DNA from: an uncultured Paracoccaceae bacterium
GTDB taxonomy: Bacteria > Pseudomonadota > Alphaproteobacteria > Rhodobacterales > Rhodobacteraceae
Assembly: GCA_937864535.1 (NCBI GenBank)
Contig: CALMJS010000019.1
Location: 62,001 to 126,000, forward strand
Length of the DNA stretch: 64,000 nt
Direction of reading: 5' to 3'
Positions within the stretch are counted from its first letter, which is position 1. Each line of letters starts with the position of its first letter. A model generated the notes under the pieces. That model was given only the letters and a program-made list of their open reading frames with translations, was not told the DNA's origin and ran no database searches. Positions 7,905 through 16,745 of the stretch are shown one piece after another. Position numbers and translations under genes: made by a program.

Positions 7905-9178
7905 AGGCGATCCAGTCGCAGCTGGGCGGCGCGACGGTGGCCTTCCAGCCCTTCGGAGGCAGACTGACGGGTGGCGGGCGGTGCGACCTGGCGCACACCG
8001 TCCTCTTCCATCCATTGATGGGTCACGGTCTTGATGTAGGTGCCGACCCACAGACCGCCGGTATAGCGCCCCGCCCCCATTGTGGGCAGCGTGTGGTTCG
8101 TGCCGCAACATTTGTCGGAATAGACGACGCTGGCATTGGTCCCGATGAACAGCGAGCCGTAGTGCCGCAGTTTACGGGCCAGTGCCTTGGCATCCTCGGT
8201 ATGCACTTGCAGGTGTTCGGCGGCAACGATGTCGGAATAGGCGATCATCGTCGCCTCATCCGGACACAGGGCGATTTCGCCATAATCGCGCCACGCCTGA
8301 CCGGCGGTCGCGGCGGTCGAGAGGTCCAAGAGCTGGCGGTCCACCTCGGCCAGCACCGCGCGCGCCAGATCGGCATCGGTGGTGATCAGGCCGACGCGGG
8401 TGCGGGTGTCGTGTTCCGCCTGCGCCAGCAGGTCCGTCGCGATCATCTTGGCGTCGCCGGTATGATCGGCGAGGATAAAAATCTCGGACGGGCCAGCCAG
8501 TTGGTCGATACCAACGGGACCAAAGATCTGGCGCTTGGCCTCGTTCACAAAGGCATTGCCGGGGCCGACGATTTTATCCACGGCGGGGACGGTTTCGGTC
8601 CCCAGCGCCATCGCCGCAATCGCCTGTGCGCCGCCGATCCGGAAAATCCGGTCAGCGCCCGACAGGTGACAGCCGGCAATCATCGCCTCGTGGGCATTCG
8701 GCGGCAGGCAGGCGATTACCTCGGTGCAGCCTGCGACCTTGGCGGGGACAATGGTCATGATCGGGGCCGAGAGGAGGGGATAGCGTCCGCCCGGCACATA
8801 GCAGCCGACCCGTTCGAGCGGGATATTGCGGTGCCCTAGATGCACGCCGGGGCGGATTTCGATCTCCAGATCCGACATGGTGCCCAGTTGCGCCTGCGCA
8901 AAGGCGCGGACATTGGCAATGGCAAATTCGGTATCGGCGCGGGTCTGCGGGTCCAGACGCGCCAGCGCGGCCTCGCGGTCGGCGGCAGACACCTCGAAAC
9001 TGTCCAGTTCCGCCTTGTCAAAGCGGGCGGAATAGTCCCGCACGGCGGCGTCGCCTTCGGCTTTGACGCGGGCGAGGACCTCGGCCACCAGCGTCTCGAC
9101 CGGGGCGTTATCGGCGATGGCATCGCGGGCCGGGGGTTTCACAAAGGTAACAGTGGCGGGGATAGGAAGTCGGGTCAT
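7895..9178 (-). CDS. HisD-family NAD-dependent dehydrogenase (catabolic paralogue 1)
   Basis: A 427-residue histidinol-dehydrogenase-family protein. Visible family motifs are [46 protein letters not shown] (Gln/His metal ligand region), [11 protein letters not shown] (catalytic Glu-His) and GTNHTLPT. I choose ATG 9178 because it lies 7 bp after the RraA-like stop; an ATG 21 codons further up would overlap that gene. It ends the leftward operon that opens with a second HisD-like gene. No other his gene is nearby and it sits among catabolic genes, so histidine biosynthesis is unlikely; HisD-fold enzymes such as sulfopropanediol dehydrogenase oxidise other alcohols to acids. Substrate unknown. 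Confidence 0.85.
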   Translation of the reverse strand: MTRLPIPATVTFVKPPARDAIADNAPVETLVAEVLARVKAEGDAAVRDYSARFDKAELDSFEVSAADREAALARLDPQTRADTEFAIANVRAFAQAQLGTMSDLEIEIRPGVHLGHRNIPLERVGCYVPGGRYPLLSAPIMTIVPAKVAGCTEVIACLPPNAHEAMIAGCHLSGADRIFRIGGAQAIAAMALGTETVPAVDKIVGPGNAFVNEAKRQIFGPVGIDQLAGPSEIFILADHTGDAKMIATDLLAQAEHDTRTRVGLITTDADLARAVLAEVDRQLLDLSTAATAGQAWRDYGEIALCPDEATMIAYSDIVAAEHLQVHTEDAKALARKLRHYGSLFIGTNASVVYSDKCCGTNHTLPTMGAGRYTGGLWVGTYIKTVTHQWMEEDGVRQVAPPATRQSASEGLEGHRRAAQLRLDRLQA

Positions 9179-9185
9179 GATGTCC

Positions 9186-9887
9186 TCAGGTGCGGGCCGC
9201 CTCGAACGCGGCCCATGCCGTTTCGAATGTGGCAAAGTCAAAGTCAGGTTTGCGGGCGGCCGACAGAACGATGTCCTCGGTCGCGATCAGTTTGGCGATA
9301 GCGGCCCCGATCCCGTCAAGATAATCGGCGGGGATCACCACCGCGCCATGGCGGTCGGCATGGAGCCAGTCGTCGGGCTGGACGGTCAGGCCGAACACCT
9401 GAACCGGACAGGCGATCTGTTTGACGTGGACAAACCCGTGCGAGGGGCCGATCTGTCCGGCAATCACCGGAAAGCCGGGTTCCATATCGCCCAGATCGCG
9501 CATCACCCCATTGGTCAGCGCCCCGGTCAGACCAAAGCCCTTGTGAACAGCGGTATTGATGCCGCCCCAATAGGCACCGATGGCGGCGGGGCCGTCGATA
9601 TCCTCGACCACGGCGATACGGGGGCCGGTGCCGGTCGCCATATAGCGGTAATAGTCCATGCGGCGGGCCCTGATCACCTCGGCAGGTTCGGTCGGCCGGG
9701 CGATGGCCGAAATTTTTGCTGTCCGCGCCTGCCCGACGAGGATGCCCGCCGGATCGCTGATCAGGACGGTGCCGCGGGTAAAGCGGTCAAAGCCGCGCCG
9801 CCCCTCTAGGACCTCAATCGCGTTGCAGACCGTCGGCGTATCGACGCGGCGCAGCAGATCCAGCGTTTCATTCGTTAGTCCAGCCAT
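9186..9887 (-). CDS. RraA-family protein (aldolase/decarboxylase-like)
   Basis: A 233-residue protein of the RraA/HMG-aldolase family. The characteristic core GALTNGVMRDLGDM and the late HADRHGAVVIP segment are present, including the Arg-Asp pair that in HMG/CHA aldolases and oxaloacetate decarboxylases binds the carboxylate and divalent metal. ATG 9887 is preferred: it gives the family-typical beginning LDLLRRVDTPTVCNAIE and overlaps the hydrolase stop by 13 bp. The frame is open further upstream, but that part is antisense-like GC-rich noise. In this operon it probably cleaves or decarboxylates a keto-acid made by the dehydrogenases; regulation of RNase E is not expected of this branch. Confidence 0.85.
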   Translation of the reverse strand: MAGLTNETLDLLRRVDTPTVCNAIEVLEGRRGFDRFTRGTVLISDPAGILVGQARTAKISAIARPTEPAEVIRARRMDYYRYMATGTGPRIAVVEDIDGPAAIGAYWGGINTAVHKGFGLTGALTNGVMRDLGDMEPGFPVIAGQIGPSHGFVHVKQIACPVQVFGLTVQPDDWLHADRHGAVVIPADYLDGIGAAIAKLIATEDIVLSAARKPDFDFATFETAWAAFEAART

Positions 9888-10555
9888 CTGCGTAGTCCCT
9901 CTGTCGTTTGCTGCGCTGCTTCCAGCGTGGGGAGATGTCCAATGTCCGCGAGGGTGACGCGAGTCGCCTGCGGCAGCAGGCGATGCATCAACTCGTGCCG
10001 TTCGGGCGGGCAGAGCCTGTCGTGATCCCCGTGCAGGATCAGCGCCGGACAGCGCACCCCGGCCAGTGTCGCGGTCTGGTCGGGCCGATCCCGAAGCGCC
10101 CGCGATTGCCGCGCGAACACCGCGCTGCCAAGAGACAGCGCCATGTCGCGGCACAGGGTTTGCGCCGCGCTATCGGGCCGTTGGAAATAGCGCGGGATAA
10201 ACACCTCGTCCATCAACCCGGCCAGATCGGTTTCGGCGCGGGCGATCTGCGCGGCGCGGGCATCGCGGACCGATGGCGCCTCGGCCAGCGGGTTGGTGGC
10301 GATGAGGGCGATCCGCGCGACCCTCTCAGGCGCGATGCGCAGAATCTCCATCGCGACGATGCCCCCCATCGACAGCCCCGCAAGGGCAAACCGGGGCGGC
10401 GCATCGGCCAGAACCGAGAGCGCCAGTCCGGTCATGTCGTCCGCGCCAGAGAGGTCGGCGCAAACGATGGTGCGGCCCGCTGACAATGCGGCGATCTGCG
10501 GCGCGAACAGGCGCGCGTCGCACATCATCCCCGGCAGCAGGACCAGCGGGATCAC
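9875..10555 (-). CDS. Alpha/beta-fold hydrolase
   Basis: A 226-residue single-domain hydrolase with a nucleophile elbow GLSMGG (Ser near residue 82), a late Asp in ILHGDHDRLCP and a terminal His in DIGHLPTLE, forming the classical triad. The oxyanion-type start LLPGMMCDARLF is also visible. It lies between the cupin gene (1 bp gap) and the RraA-like gene (13 bp overlap), so it is part of the same catabolic operon. It could cleave an ester, lactone or C-C bond of a pathway intermediate; the sequence does not discriminate. Confidence 0.85.
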   Translation of the reverse strand: MIPLVLLPGMMCDARLFAPQIAALSAGRTIVCADLSGADDMTGLALSVLADAPPRFALAGLSMGGIVAMEILRIAPERVARIALIATNPLAEAPSVRDARAAQIARAETDLAGLMDEVFIPRYFQRPDSAAQTLCRDMALSLGSAVFARQSRALRDRPDQTATLAGVRCPALILHGDHDRLCPPERHELMHRLLPQATRVTLADIGHLPTLEAAQQTTEGLRRWLD

Positions 10556-10556
10556 C

Positions 10557-11522
10557 TCAGCTCCTCCAGGTCGGGCCAGCGGCGTCGTCGGTGTCGCGCA
10601 CGCGGTAGAGGCTCGCCTCGCCGGTCATCGACGGAACCAGAGTATAGCCAAGGTTCGGCGGCACGGCGCAGGTATCGCCCGGCGCCAGCACGAGGCTGCC
10701 CCCGTCCCAGGTCAGACGCCAATGCCCGCGCATCACCATCAGCACATCGTTTTTGGCCGACATGATCTGGTCGGTCGTGGCAGAGCGGTGGTTGATCAAC
10801 TCGACCTCGAACCCGGGGCGGTCGCGCAGCATCCCGTGTTCGCCGATCACCTTGGCCGGGTGTTTGTCGGCCAGCGCCATCAGGTCCCAATAGCGGGCGA
10901 CATAGCCGGGGATCACCTCGGCGATGCCGGGTTCAGGGAAGGTCTTAAGCTCGTCCTCGGTCAAGAGCGGCATCGGCGACAGGCCTTCGGGCAGGGTCTG
11001 GCCCTTTTTGCTGTCGTAGAGTTTGCCATTCTCGCCAAGGATCAGGCCGTGTTCGCGCGCGTCCTCGATCACCTGCGGCGCCCAGATGACACCGCCGCCG
11101 GCATCGTCGCCGCCAAGGATCGCCATGATCATCCCGTAATCGGTGCCGATGTTTTCAAAGCCGCGGAAAATTCCGGTGGGAATGTTGAAAATGTCGCCTT
11201 CTTCCAGAACGACCTCGCCCGCGGTGCCCCAGCGCCCCCAGAAAAACCGCCAGCGGCCCTTGAGCACAAAGAACACCTCGGCGGTGCGGTGCGAATGCAG
11301 CGAGTTGCGGCATTTCGGCGGTTGCCCTGCCGCGCCGATATTGAACCCCGGCGTGTCGCGGATATGGACGTGCTGGTCAGGGCTCTCGGACACGCCGCCG
11401 CCGATGATGGTAAAGTTCTCTTTCTGGTTCGAACCGGGCGTATGCGCGTCGATGAACGCGGTTTTGCACGGGACCAGTTCGCCATAGCGCACCACGCGGG
11501 CACGCATCTCTTGGGGGGTCAT
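10557..11522 (-). CDS. Double-cupin domain protein (gentisate-dioxygenase-like fold)
   Basis: A 321-residue bicupin. The N-terminal barrel has the motif SLHSHRTAEVFFVLKGRWRFFWG followed by GDIFNIPTGIFRGFENIG, giving His-x-His, Glu and a later position where the metal-binding His is replaced by aromatic residues. The C-terminal barrel (NDVLMVMRGHWRLTWD, then APGDTCAVPPN) lacks obvious histidine ligands. Thus only the N-terminal cupin may bind metal, and partly. Bicupins of this size include ring-cleaving dioxygenases and non-catalytic binding proteins. It is the third gene of the HisD operon, 19 bp after the SDR gene. Function unassigned. Confidence 0.75.
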   Translation of the reverse strand: MTPQEMRARVVRYGELVPCKTAFIDAHTPGSNQKENFTIIGGGVSESPDQHVHIRDTPGFNIGAAGQPPKCRNSLHSHRTAEVFFVLKGRWRFFWGRWGTAGEVVLEEGDIFNIPTGIFRGFENIGTDYGMIMAILGGDDAGGGVIWAPQVIEDAREHGLILGENGKLYDSKKGQTLPEGLSPMPLLTEDELKTFPEPGIAEVIPGYVARYWDLMALADKHPAKVIGEHGMLRDRPGFEVELINHRSATTDQIMSAKNDVLMVMRGHWRLTWDGGSLVLAPGDTCAVPPNLGYTLVPSMTGEASLYRVRDTDDAAGPTWRS

Positions 11523-11541
11523 TGCTGTTCCTTTCGGGGTG

Positions 11542-12300
11542 TCATGCTGCGGTCCAGCCGCCGTCGATCAACAGGGACGTTCCCGTCACCATTGCGGCGG
11601 CGTCCGAGGCCAGAAATACGGTTGCGCCCATCAGATCCTCGACCTCGGCGACGCGATCGAGGGCGATGTTGGACAAAATCCAGTCCCGTTTGGCGGGATC
11701 GGCAAAGGTCGGTTCGGTCAGCGGCGTGCGGACAAAGGTCGGGCAGATCGTATTGATCCGGATGCCGTGCCGGCCCCATTCCAGCGCCATCGCCTTGCCC
11801 ATGCCTTCGAGGGCATGTTTCGTCCCGCAATAGACCGCCCGGTCGGGGCCGCCGACATGGCCCATCTGGCTGGAGATATGGAGGATCGACCCGCGTTTTT
11901 TGGCGGCGATCATCGATCGCGCGGCGAGGGAGGACAGGAAATACGCCGCCTCGAAATTCAGGGCGACGACATCGCGGAAATCGGCGGGGGTGGTGGTCAG
12001 CGCGGGACTGTGCCGCGCCATGCCTGCGGCATTGACCACGATGTCATAGGGGTCCGCGAACAGGTCTGTCACAAATGCGGCGTCGGTGATGTCACCTGCC
12101 ACCGCCCGCGCCGCGAGGCCCGCCGCCGCCAGATCGCGCACCAGCCGGTCCAGCGGCTCAGTGCGGCGCGCCACGCAGGTCACCGCCGCCCCCGCCTGTG
12201 CGAGGGCGACCGCGCAGCCCATGCCGATCCCGGAGGATGCCCCGGTGACCAGCGCGCTGCGCCCGTCCAGACGGAACGACGGCGTGCGGGGCAGGGTCAT
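11542..12300 (-). CDS. Short-chain dehydrogenase/reductase
   Basis: A 252-residue classical SDR. The cofactor motif [10 protein letters not shown] lies near residues 18-27, the structural NAAG motif is present (NAAGMA), and the catalytic Ser and YxxxK appear in ILHISS and [11 protein letters not shown]. The ATG at 12300 overlaps the stop of the HisD-like gene as ATGA, so translation is coupled. It would oxidise or reduce a hydroxyl/carbonyl using NAD(P). A HisD/HpsN-like dehydrogenase followed by an SDR recalls the hpsN-hpsO pairing of dihydroxypropanesulfonate catabolism, but no sulfonate-specific gene is visible here. Confidence 0.9.
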   Translation of the reverse strand: MTLPRTPSFRLDGRSALVTGASSGIGMGCAVALAQAGAAVTCVARRTEPLDRLVRDLAAAGLAARAVAGDITDAAFVTDLFADPYDIVVNAAGMARHSPALTTTPADFRDVVALNFEAAYFLSSLAARSMIAAKKRGSILHISSQMGHVGGPDRAVYCGTKHALEGMGKAMALEWGRHGIRINTICPTFVRTPLTEPTFADPAKRDWILSNIALDRVAEVEDLMGATVFLASDAAAMVTGTSLLIDGGWTAA

Positions 12301-13619
12301 TTGAGCCGCACCGGAGCCGCCGCGCCATAGGCCACGTTGATGCCGCCATAGCGCCGGACGCGCTGGTTGCACTGTTCTGCATGGCCGACAAAGCCCTCCA
12401 GCAGGCACAGGCGCGACCCGTAGGCACCGATCTCGGCGGCGGCCTCATCGGTGGTGATCCGTTGATAGCTGTGGGTTTTCAGGAACTTGCCGACCCAAAG
12501 CCCGCCGGTATAGCGCCCCGCCTTTTTGGTGGGCAGGGTGTGGTTGGTGCCGATGACCTTGTCCCCGTTGGCGACATTCGTGCGCGGACCAAGGAACAGC
12601 GCCCCGTAGCAGGTCATGTTGTCCAGAAACCAGTCGTCGCGGTCAGTCATCACCTGCACATGTTCCGAGGCGATGTCATCGGCGACCTGCAACATTTCGT
12701 CATAGGTGTCGCACAGGATCACCTCGCCATAGTCGCGCCAGCTGGCGGCTGCGGTTTCCGCCGTCGGCAGGATCGCCAAGAGGGCCTCGATCCGGTCCAG
12801 CGTCTGCTCTGCCAGCCTGCGGGAATTGGTCAGCAGAACCGCGGGCGAATTGTAGCCGTGTTCGGCCTGTCCCAGCAGGTCCGTCGCGCAGAGGTCGGCA
12901 TCGACCGTTTCATCCGCGATCACCATGGTTTCGGTCGGTCCGGCGAACAGGTCGATCCCGACGCGGCCAAAGAGCTGGCGTTTCGCCTCGGCGACATAGG
13001 CGTTGCCCGGACCGACCAGCATATGCACCGGAGCGATGGTTTCGGTGCCGATGGCCATCGCGCCAATCGCCTGAATACCGCCCAGCACATAGATTTCGTC
13101 CGCCCCGCCCAGATGCATCGCGGCGATCACAGCGGCGTTCGGGCTACCCTTGAACGGCGGAGTGCAGCCGATGATCCGCGGAACACCGGCCACCTTGGCG
13201 GTAGCGATGGACATATGCGCGGAGGCCACCATCGGGAATTTGCCGCCCGGCACATAGCAGCCAACGGATTGGACCGGGATATTCTTGTGACCAAGGATGA
13301 CACCGGGGCGCGTTTCGACCTCGATATCGGTCATAGAGGCGCGCTGCGCGCGGGCGAAATTGGTGACCTGCTCTTGGGCAAAGCGGATGTCGGCCAGATC
13401 CTGTTCGGGAACCGTGGCGATCAGCGCCGCGATTTCGGCATCCGTCAGGCGAAAGGCAGCGGGGGAATAGCCGTCAAAGGTCGCTGACATCTCGCGCAGG
13501 GCCGCGTCGCCGCGCTCTGCGATGTCCGTCAGCGCGGTTTCGACGACGGCGCGGATCTTGGCGTCGTCGGCTTTGCGGTCCGCTTCGGGCTTTCCGCGTT
13601 TGAGGTAGGTAATCGCCAT
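12297..13619 (-). CDS. HisD-family dehydrogenase, HpsN-like (catabolic paralogue 2)
   Basis: A 440-residue HisD-family dehydrogenase beginning [13 protein letters not shown]. Motifs [63 protein letters not shown] and [19 protein letters not shown] are all present. From memory this branch resembles sulfopropanediol 3-dehydrogenase (HpsN) and relatives more than biosynthetic HisD; I could not compare sequences. ATG 13619 is chosen over an upstream in-frame codon that lies within an operator. It is the first gene of the six-gene operon, and two TTTGCATA palindromes lie 20-86 bp upstream. The reaction is probably two-step NAD-dependent oxidation of a primary alcohol to a carboxylate. Confidence 0.85.
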   Translation of the reverse strand: MAITYLKRGKPEADRKADDAKIRAVVETALTDIAERGDAALREMSATFDGYSPAAFRLTDAEIAALIATVPEQDLADIRFAQEQVTNFARAQRASMTDIEVETRPGVILGHKNIPVQSVGCYVPGGKFPMVASAHMSIATAKVAGVPRIIGCTPPFKGSPNAAVIAAMHLGGADEIYVLGGIQAIGAMAIGTETIAPVHMLVGPGNAYVAEAKRQLFGRVGIDLFAGPTETMVIADETVDADLCATDLLGQAEHGYNSPAVLLTNSRRLAEQTLDRIEALLAILPTAETAAASWRDYGEVILCDTYDEMLQVADDIASEHVQVMTDRDDWFLDNMTCYGALFLGPRTNVANGDKVIGTNHTLPTKKAGRYTGGLWVGKFLKTHSYQRITTDEAAAEIGAYGSRLCLLEGFVGHAEQCNQRVRRYGGINVAYGAAAPVRLK

Positions 13620-13639
13620 GGCCTGCACTTCCGACTCGT

Positions 13640-13655
13640 TTGCATATGTATGCAA
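13640..13655. promoter_or_regulatory. Palindromic operator, copy 3
   Basis: TTGCATA, centre TG, TATGCAA: perfect 7-bp arms, the same core as the copies at 6307 and 6385. It lies 20 bp upstream of the HpsN-like start codon, where a bound protein would block transcription or initiation. Confidence 0.7.
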
Positions 13656-13683
13656 TACGGTGCCGCGAGCGGTGTTGCAAGGA

Positions 13684-13705
13684 TTTTTGCATAAGTATGC
13701 AAAAA
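13684..13705. promoter_or_regulatory. 22-bp perfect palindromic operator, copy 4
   Basis: TTTTTGCATA, centre AG, TATGCAAAAA: perfect 10-bp arms, almost identical to copy 1 at 6307. The centre-to-centre distance to copy 3 is 47 bp, close to four and a half helical turns. Confidence 0.75.
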
Positions 13706-13997
13706 CCGCAGACCCACCCGGGGCGGGGTCAGAGGCAGGCGCGTTCAGCAGGTGGTTCGCCTGACCATTTCAACCAGAACCGCGTATTTGGACCAGTCTG
13801 GATATGGCTATCCGGCAGGAAATAGACTTTGGTATCGAAACTTTATCCATTTCCCAGATTGAACCCGAGATTTCAAAACCGCTCAATATCCCGATGAGAG
13901 ACGAGAGTTCCCCCGACCTTGGGTATCTCTATCGCGATACGATTGGAGGTGCTCTGGCGGCGGCAATCACATACCGGGCATATGGAGATTTTCCGAA

Positions 13998-16481
13998 ATG
14001 GCTACTGGGACGCTATCAGAAATTGCCGAGTATCTGGTCTCTGGATATTCGCTCGAAACGGGCGATACGCCGCACAGCTTTAATCTGGGATCGAGCGGAA
14101 CGCTGAGCAAAAACGGGACCCTCCAGTATTCCGTGGGCGAAAACCGCTATGCAACCGGTGATCCTGCAAATAATCCGGACAATAAACCGGTTCCAATCAC
14201 AAATACCGGCCAAGAGGATCTGATCCGGGACGTTTTCAAATATCTGTCAAATATCACCGGCATTACCTTTACCGAGTCGTTCGACAAGGCGGACAATGCG
14301 GAAATCTCCTTTGGCGACAATCCCTCGAATGCCAAGGCCGCAGCCAGCTGGCGGGGGACCTACGGGTGGGATGTTGTCGGCGAAAGCATCTTTTTAGATT
14401 GGGCACTCATTAACCTCGACACGAATTGGAGCGGCGGCGACGTAAGCCCGAATGGCTATACCTTCCAGACTATTCTGCACGAGGTGCTGCATACCCTGGG
14501 GTTGGGCCATTCCGGTCCTTATAACAACACAGCGACCTATCCGGACGATCTCGAATTCGACAATGATAGCTGGCAGAACAGCATCATGTCCTACATAAGC
14601 CAGACAAAGAATACGTCGATCACCGCGACCCGCGCCAATCCCCAAACACTGATGGCCGCAGATATCATCGCATTCGATACGCTCTATTCGCGGTTTGGCT
14701 ACGGCTCCTCGCAGGCTTTTCTGGGCGATACGATCTATGGATTTGGCACAAATCTGGATGTGAACGACGCGCCGGTGATGGCGAATTTGGCGACATATGG
14801 CAATAAGAACGCCTATTGCATCATCGACGGCGGCGGCATTGACACCCTCGACTGTTCGGGGTGGGCGAAAAACCAGATCATCAACCTCGTTCCGACCGAA
14901 GCGGGGGCCTTGGCGCCGTCGGTGTCCAGTATTGGCGGCCTCACGGGCAATCTGACGCTGGCCTATGGGACAATTATCGAAAACGCGACCGGCGGTTCGC
15001 TCGGCGATACTATCTACGGCAATTACGTCGATAACCGGATCTATGGTGGCGGCGGTCGCGACATTATCGACAGCTATGGCGGGAATGACAAAATCTATGG
15101 CGGCAGCGGCGCTGATCTGCTGAAGGGCGGCAACGGCAACGATCTGGCGACGGGCGGGGAACAGGACGACACCATCTATGGGTCATTCGGACACGACACC
15201 ATTTATGGCAGCGCTCAAAATGACAAGCTGTTCGGGGGCGCTGGCAACGACCGCGTCTACGGCGGCGAAGATAACGACCGCCTGTATCTGGATGCCGGGA
15301 ATGATACGCTGGATGGCGGGACGGGATCGGACTGGATCTATGCCCAATTCAATATCGCAGTGACCGTCAATCTGGCACTGACCACCGCACAGGACGCCGG
15401 CTACGGCAATGACCTGATCACGAATATCGAGAACGTCTCTGGCAGTGGACGCGCGGATCATATCGAGGGATCAGCCGCCGATAATACTTTCAAGGGCAAT
15501 AACGGCAACGATGTCCTCTACGGGGCGGGCGGCAACGACGGCCTCTATGGCGGCGGGAATGACGACACCCTCTATGGCGGCGAAGGGGATGACAGTTTTT
15601 ATGGCGAGGGCGGCAATGACGTCATCTATCTCGATGCCGGAAACGATCTGATCTACGGCGGCGACGGCATCGACGCGCTCTACGTGACCGGCACCAAGGG
15701 CGCGTCGGTCAAGCTGGCGAGTTCGACCGCGCAGAATACCGGGTACGGAATCGACGCCATCGGGAACATCGAAAATATCTACGGCGGGACTGGCGGCGAT
15801 ACGTTTTATGGCTCGAGCGGCGACAACACGATTTTCGGCAACGACGGCAACGACACGCTCAGCGGCGGCGAGGGCAAAGATTATATCGACGGCGGCACCG
15901 GAGACGAACCGATCTATGGCGATGACGGCAACGACCTGATCTATGGCGGCACCGGCAACGATTATCTGTCTGGCGGCAACGACAACGACAGCCTCTACGG
16001 CGGCAGCTATGATGACCAATTGCTGGGCGGCGACGGCACCGACAGGCTCTATGGCGGGACAGGAAACGACAATCTCTATGGCGGCGCGGGGCTGGATGCG
16101 CTGGAGGGCGGCGAAGGCAAAGATGTCCTGACCGGCGGCGATGGCGCGGACAGTTTCCGGTTCCTGACCAAGGCTGAAAGCAGTGCTCTGGAAAAAACCT
16201 GCGACGTCATCATGGATTTCGAGCGGGGCGTCGATAAAATAGACCTGAAATATATGGATGCCAGCGATCTGCTCTTCGGCAATAACGAGTTCCAGTGGAA
16301 CGGCACGACAGCCTTTGCGACGTCGTCGGTGGGCGAAATCTATTTCAAGCAGTTCGACAACCTTGGCCTGACCAACGACTACACGATGGTCTACATCGAC
16401 ACGGACAATGATACCGATGTCGAGATGAGCATCAAACTGATGGGTCTGTACCAGTTGGCCGCCAGCGATTTCAATCTGTAG
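13998..16481 (+). CDS. Serralysin-like secreted zinc metalloprotease with RTX repeats (M10B)
   Basis: An 827-residue secreted protease. The zinc site HEVLHTLGLGH (HExxHxxGxxH) occupies residues 161-171 and the Met-turn SIMSY follows at 195-199. After a serralysin C-terminal-type linker, calcium-binding nonapeptide repeats (GGxGxDxL/IYGG) run in blocks from about residue 335 to 725, broken by beta segments such as VTVNLALTTAQDAGYG. The last residues LAASDFNL have the Asp-hydrophobic pattern of type I secretion signals. No N-terminal Sec signal exists, as expected. It is longer than classical serralysins (about 480 aa) because of the extended RTX region. No T1SS ABC or HlyD gene is in the window. 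One repeat block contains GDEPIYG where GNDxIYG is usual. Confidence 0.92.
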   Translation: MATGTLSEIAEYLVSGYSLETGDTPHSFNLGSSGTLSKNGTLQYSVGENRYATGDPANNPDNKPVPITNTGQEDLIRDVFKYLSNITGITFTESFDKADNAEISFGDNPSNAKAAASWRGTYGWDVVGESIFLDWALINLDTNWSGGDVSPNGYTFQTILHEVLHTLGLGHSGPYNNTATYPDDLEFDNDSWQNSIMSYISQTKNTSITATRANPQTLMAADIIAFDTLYSRFGYGSSQAFLGDTIYGFGTNLDVNDAPVMANLATYGNKNAYCIIDGGGIDTLDCSGWAKNQIINLVPTEAGALAPSVSSIGGLTGNLTLAYGTIIENATGGSLGDTIYGNYVDNRIYGGGGRDIIDSYGGNDKIYGGSGADLLKGGNGNDLATGGEQDDTIYGSFGHDTIYGSAQNDKLFGGAGNDRVYGGEDNDRLYLDAGNDTLDGGTGSDWIYAQFNIAVTVNLALTTAQDAGYGNDLITNIENVSGSGRADHIEGSAADNTFKGNNGNDVLYGAGGNDGLYGGGNDDTLYGGEGDDSFYGEGGNDVIYLDAGNDLIYGGDGIDALYVTGTKGASVKLASSTAQNTGYGIDAIGNIENIYGGTGGDTFYGSSGDNTIFGNDGNDTLSGGEGKDYIDGGTGDEPIYGDDGNDLIYGGTGNDYLSGGNDNDSLYGGSYDDQLLGGDGTDRLYGGTGNDNLYGGAGLDALEGGEGKDVLTGGDGADSFRFLTKAESSALEKTCDVIMDFERGVDKIDLKYMDASDLLFGNNEFQWNGTTAFATSSVGEIYFKQFDNLGLTNDYTMVYIDTDNDTDVEMSIKLMGLYQLAASDFNL

Positions 16482-16745
16482 GGCGGGCCTGCGGCCCGAC
16501 GCCTGCCCCCCGTGTCGGGGACCGTTCCCGGCAGTCAACTATTTATTCCACCTGTCGCCGCGAAGGCTGCGCCCGACAAGCCATTGATATGGATGGCTGA
16601 AAATCGTCCTATATCCAACGTTTACGCCAATAAGCGCGTGTCTAGTTGACTTGCTCCGAGTCGGGGCGGCTGTTGACGTGAGGTAAGTGCCCAAAGTTTA
16701 CGCACTCGTTTCACGGCTCTGAAGCCAAGTCAGAAGGACGCTATC
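16482..16745. other. Intergenic region after serralysin gene
   Basis: Immediately after the stop there is an imperfect GC-rich hairpin (GGCGGGCC, TGC, GGCCCGACGCC; about 16482-16504) that may terminate transcription, though no clear T-run follows. The rest shows no gene. AGAAGGA (about 16733-16739) is a Shine-Dalgarno for the decayed gene starting at 16746. Confidence 0.4.

Larger units (their letters stand above)
13620..13997. promoter_or_regulatory. Divergent promoter region between HisD operon and serralysin gene
   Basis: The left part holds two TTTGCATA palindromes (13640 and 13684). The right part, 13804-13997, is lower in GC and stays open for 65 codons from an ATG at 13804 (MAIRQEIDFGIE...), but that frame has no recognisable domain and overlaps the serralysin start out of frame, so I do not call it a gene. 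A Shine-Dalgarno GGAG (13984-13987) precedes the serralysin ATG. Confidence 0.6.

Noticed and set aside
7895-13619. HisD genes as part of histidine biosynthesis
   Set aside because: No other his gene is near, there are two dissimilar copies, and the neighbours and shared operators are catabolic.
13804-13997. Small gene or serralysin N-terminal extension from ATG 13804
   Set aside because: It is out of frame with the protease, has no recognisable domain, and the ATG at 13998 has a good Shine-Dalgarno and a normal serralysin start.
15000-16150. Repetitive DNA considered as a CRISPR array or tandem satellite
   Set aside because: The repeats are degenerate, in frame and encode GGxGxD nonapeptides; there are no constant repeats with unique spacers.
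15471-16538. Minus-strand frame opposite the RTX repeats, with repeated AIxxVVA patterns
   Set aside because: Repetition is only the mirror of the calcium-binding repeats of the serralysin gene.
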